Part shown: one piece after another, positions 6,225-6,463 of the stretch
Numbering within the stretch: position 1 is the first letter of the stretch
How the letters are laid out: every line of letters starts with the position of its first letter
From: an uncultured Acidimicrobiaceae bacterium
GTDB lineage: Bacteria > Actinomycetota > Acidimicrobiia > Acidimicrobiales > Ilumatobacteraceae
Direction of reading: 5' to 3'
Assembly (NCBI GenBank): GCA_903934195.1
Contig: CAIZMV010000062.1
Location: 1 to 6,463, forward strand
DNA length: 6,463 nucleotides
Translations under genes and position numbers: made by a program
The notes under the pieces: model-generated
Told to the model about the DNA's origin: nothing
The model's input: only the letters and a program-made list of their open reading frames with translations
Database searches by the model: none

Positions 6225-6463
6225 TCGAAAATCCAACCGTCACGCATTGGCTCGTTGCTCTTCGGGTCAATGAACCACTCGTTGCCAAATTGACGTGCGA
6301 ACGTTTCATCGTCCATTGCTAAGAAGAAACCTGAATCGCTCAATTGACTTGCATGGCACTTCATTGCTGCGCGCTTCAGTGGCGCATATTTCACGACATC
6401 GAATTTGTAGTTGATTTCTGACTCAAGTGTTCCCATTGGATTGCCGTCGTCCATTGGACCATC
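6221..6463 (-). CDS. PIG-L/LmbE-type deacetylase, C-terminal part (cut by the window edge)
   Basis: Eighty codons are open from the window edge to a TGA at 6223-6221, and the frame runs off the edge, so this is the 3' end of a longer gene. The residues VVKYAPLKRAAMKCHASQ, then GFFLAMDDETFARQFGNEWF and a final GWIFE, match the C-terminal pattern of actinobacterial PIG-L (LmbE-like) zinc deacetylases: K..A...HASQ, FF...., E.F....G.EWF. Proteins of that family remove N-acetyl groups from sugars or mycothiol intermediates and conjugates. The zinc ligands (N-terminal HPDD and later HxxH) lie outside the window, so activity cannot be checked. The stop overlaps the phosphatase start by ATGA, which indicates co-transcription. 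A Met three codons into the visible part should not be taken as the start. Confidence 0.75.
   Translation of the reverse strand, partial: DGPMDDGNPMGTLESEINYKFDVVKYAPLKRAAMKCHASQLSDSGFFLAMDDETFARQFGNEWFIDPKSNEPMRDGWIFE

Noticed and set aside
6225..6236. TTG start four codons upstream for the histidine phosphatase
   Set aside because: The ATG at 6224 overlaps the preceding stop as ATGA and matches the usual short N-terminus before the RHG motif. The TTG has no better ribosome site.

Overview
This window looks like chromosomal DNA of an actinobacterium, most likely a mid-GC lineage of the Acidimicrobiia type (freshwater or marine planktonic groups). That is an inference from four things: a GTP-type PEP carboxykinase, a large surface protein with a Thr/Val stalk and a C-terminal domain style familiar from those bacteria, a PIG-L family deacetylase C-terminus, and an apparent leaderless start behind a TANNNT -10 box. 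No mobile element, CRISPR array, tRNA or rRNA is visible.

Layout. Bases 1-85 are the 5' region of pckG, with a possible -10 box, a small inverted repeat and a clear ribosome binding site. Bases 86-1876 (+) encode a complete GTP-dependent phosphoenolpyruvate carboxykinase with all its signature motifs. Convergent to it and overlapping its 3' end by 12 bases is a 1117-residue secreted, membrane-anchored surface protein (1865-5218, -). In order, that protein has a signal peptide, a Cys-containing GLUG-type beta-helix, two SwmB-like Ig-fold repeats, another Ig-like domain, a Thr-rich stalk, a membrane-proximal beta domain, one transmembrane helix and an Arg-rich tail. Its start codon abuts a perfect 15-bp inverted repeat. 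Upstream on the same strand, in transcription order, are a cut-off PIG-L/LmbE-type deacetylase (6463-6221), a histidine phosphatase (6224-5661) and a four-helix membrane protein (5646-5272). These three are tightly packed (ATGA overlap, then a 14-base gap with the ribosome binding site overlapping the previous stop) and look like one operon.

How the genes relate. pckG is a stand-alone central-metabolism gene linking oxaloacetate and PEP. The three-gene minus-strand operon joins two hydrolases and a small membrane protein, and its shared job is not evident from sequence. The surface protein lies downstream of that operon but seems to be a separate transcription unit, since 53 bases carrying two stem-loops and a plausible leaderless promoter separate it from the membrane protein gene. 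I found no convincing undescribed multi-gene system. The most interesting signals are the inverted repeat fused to the surface-protein start codon and the regular placement of cysteines along its beta-helix.
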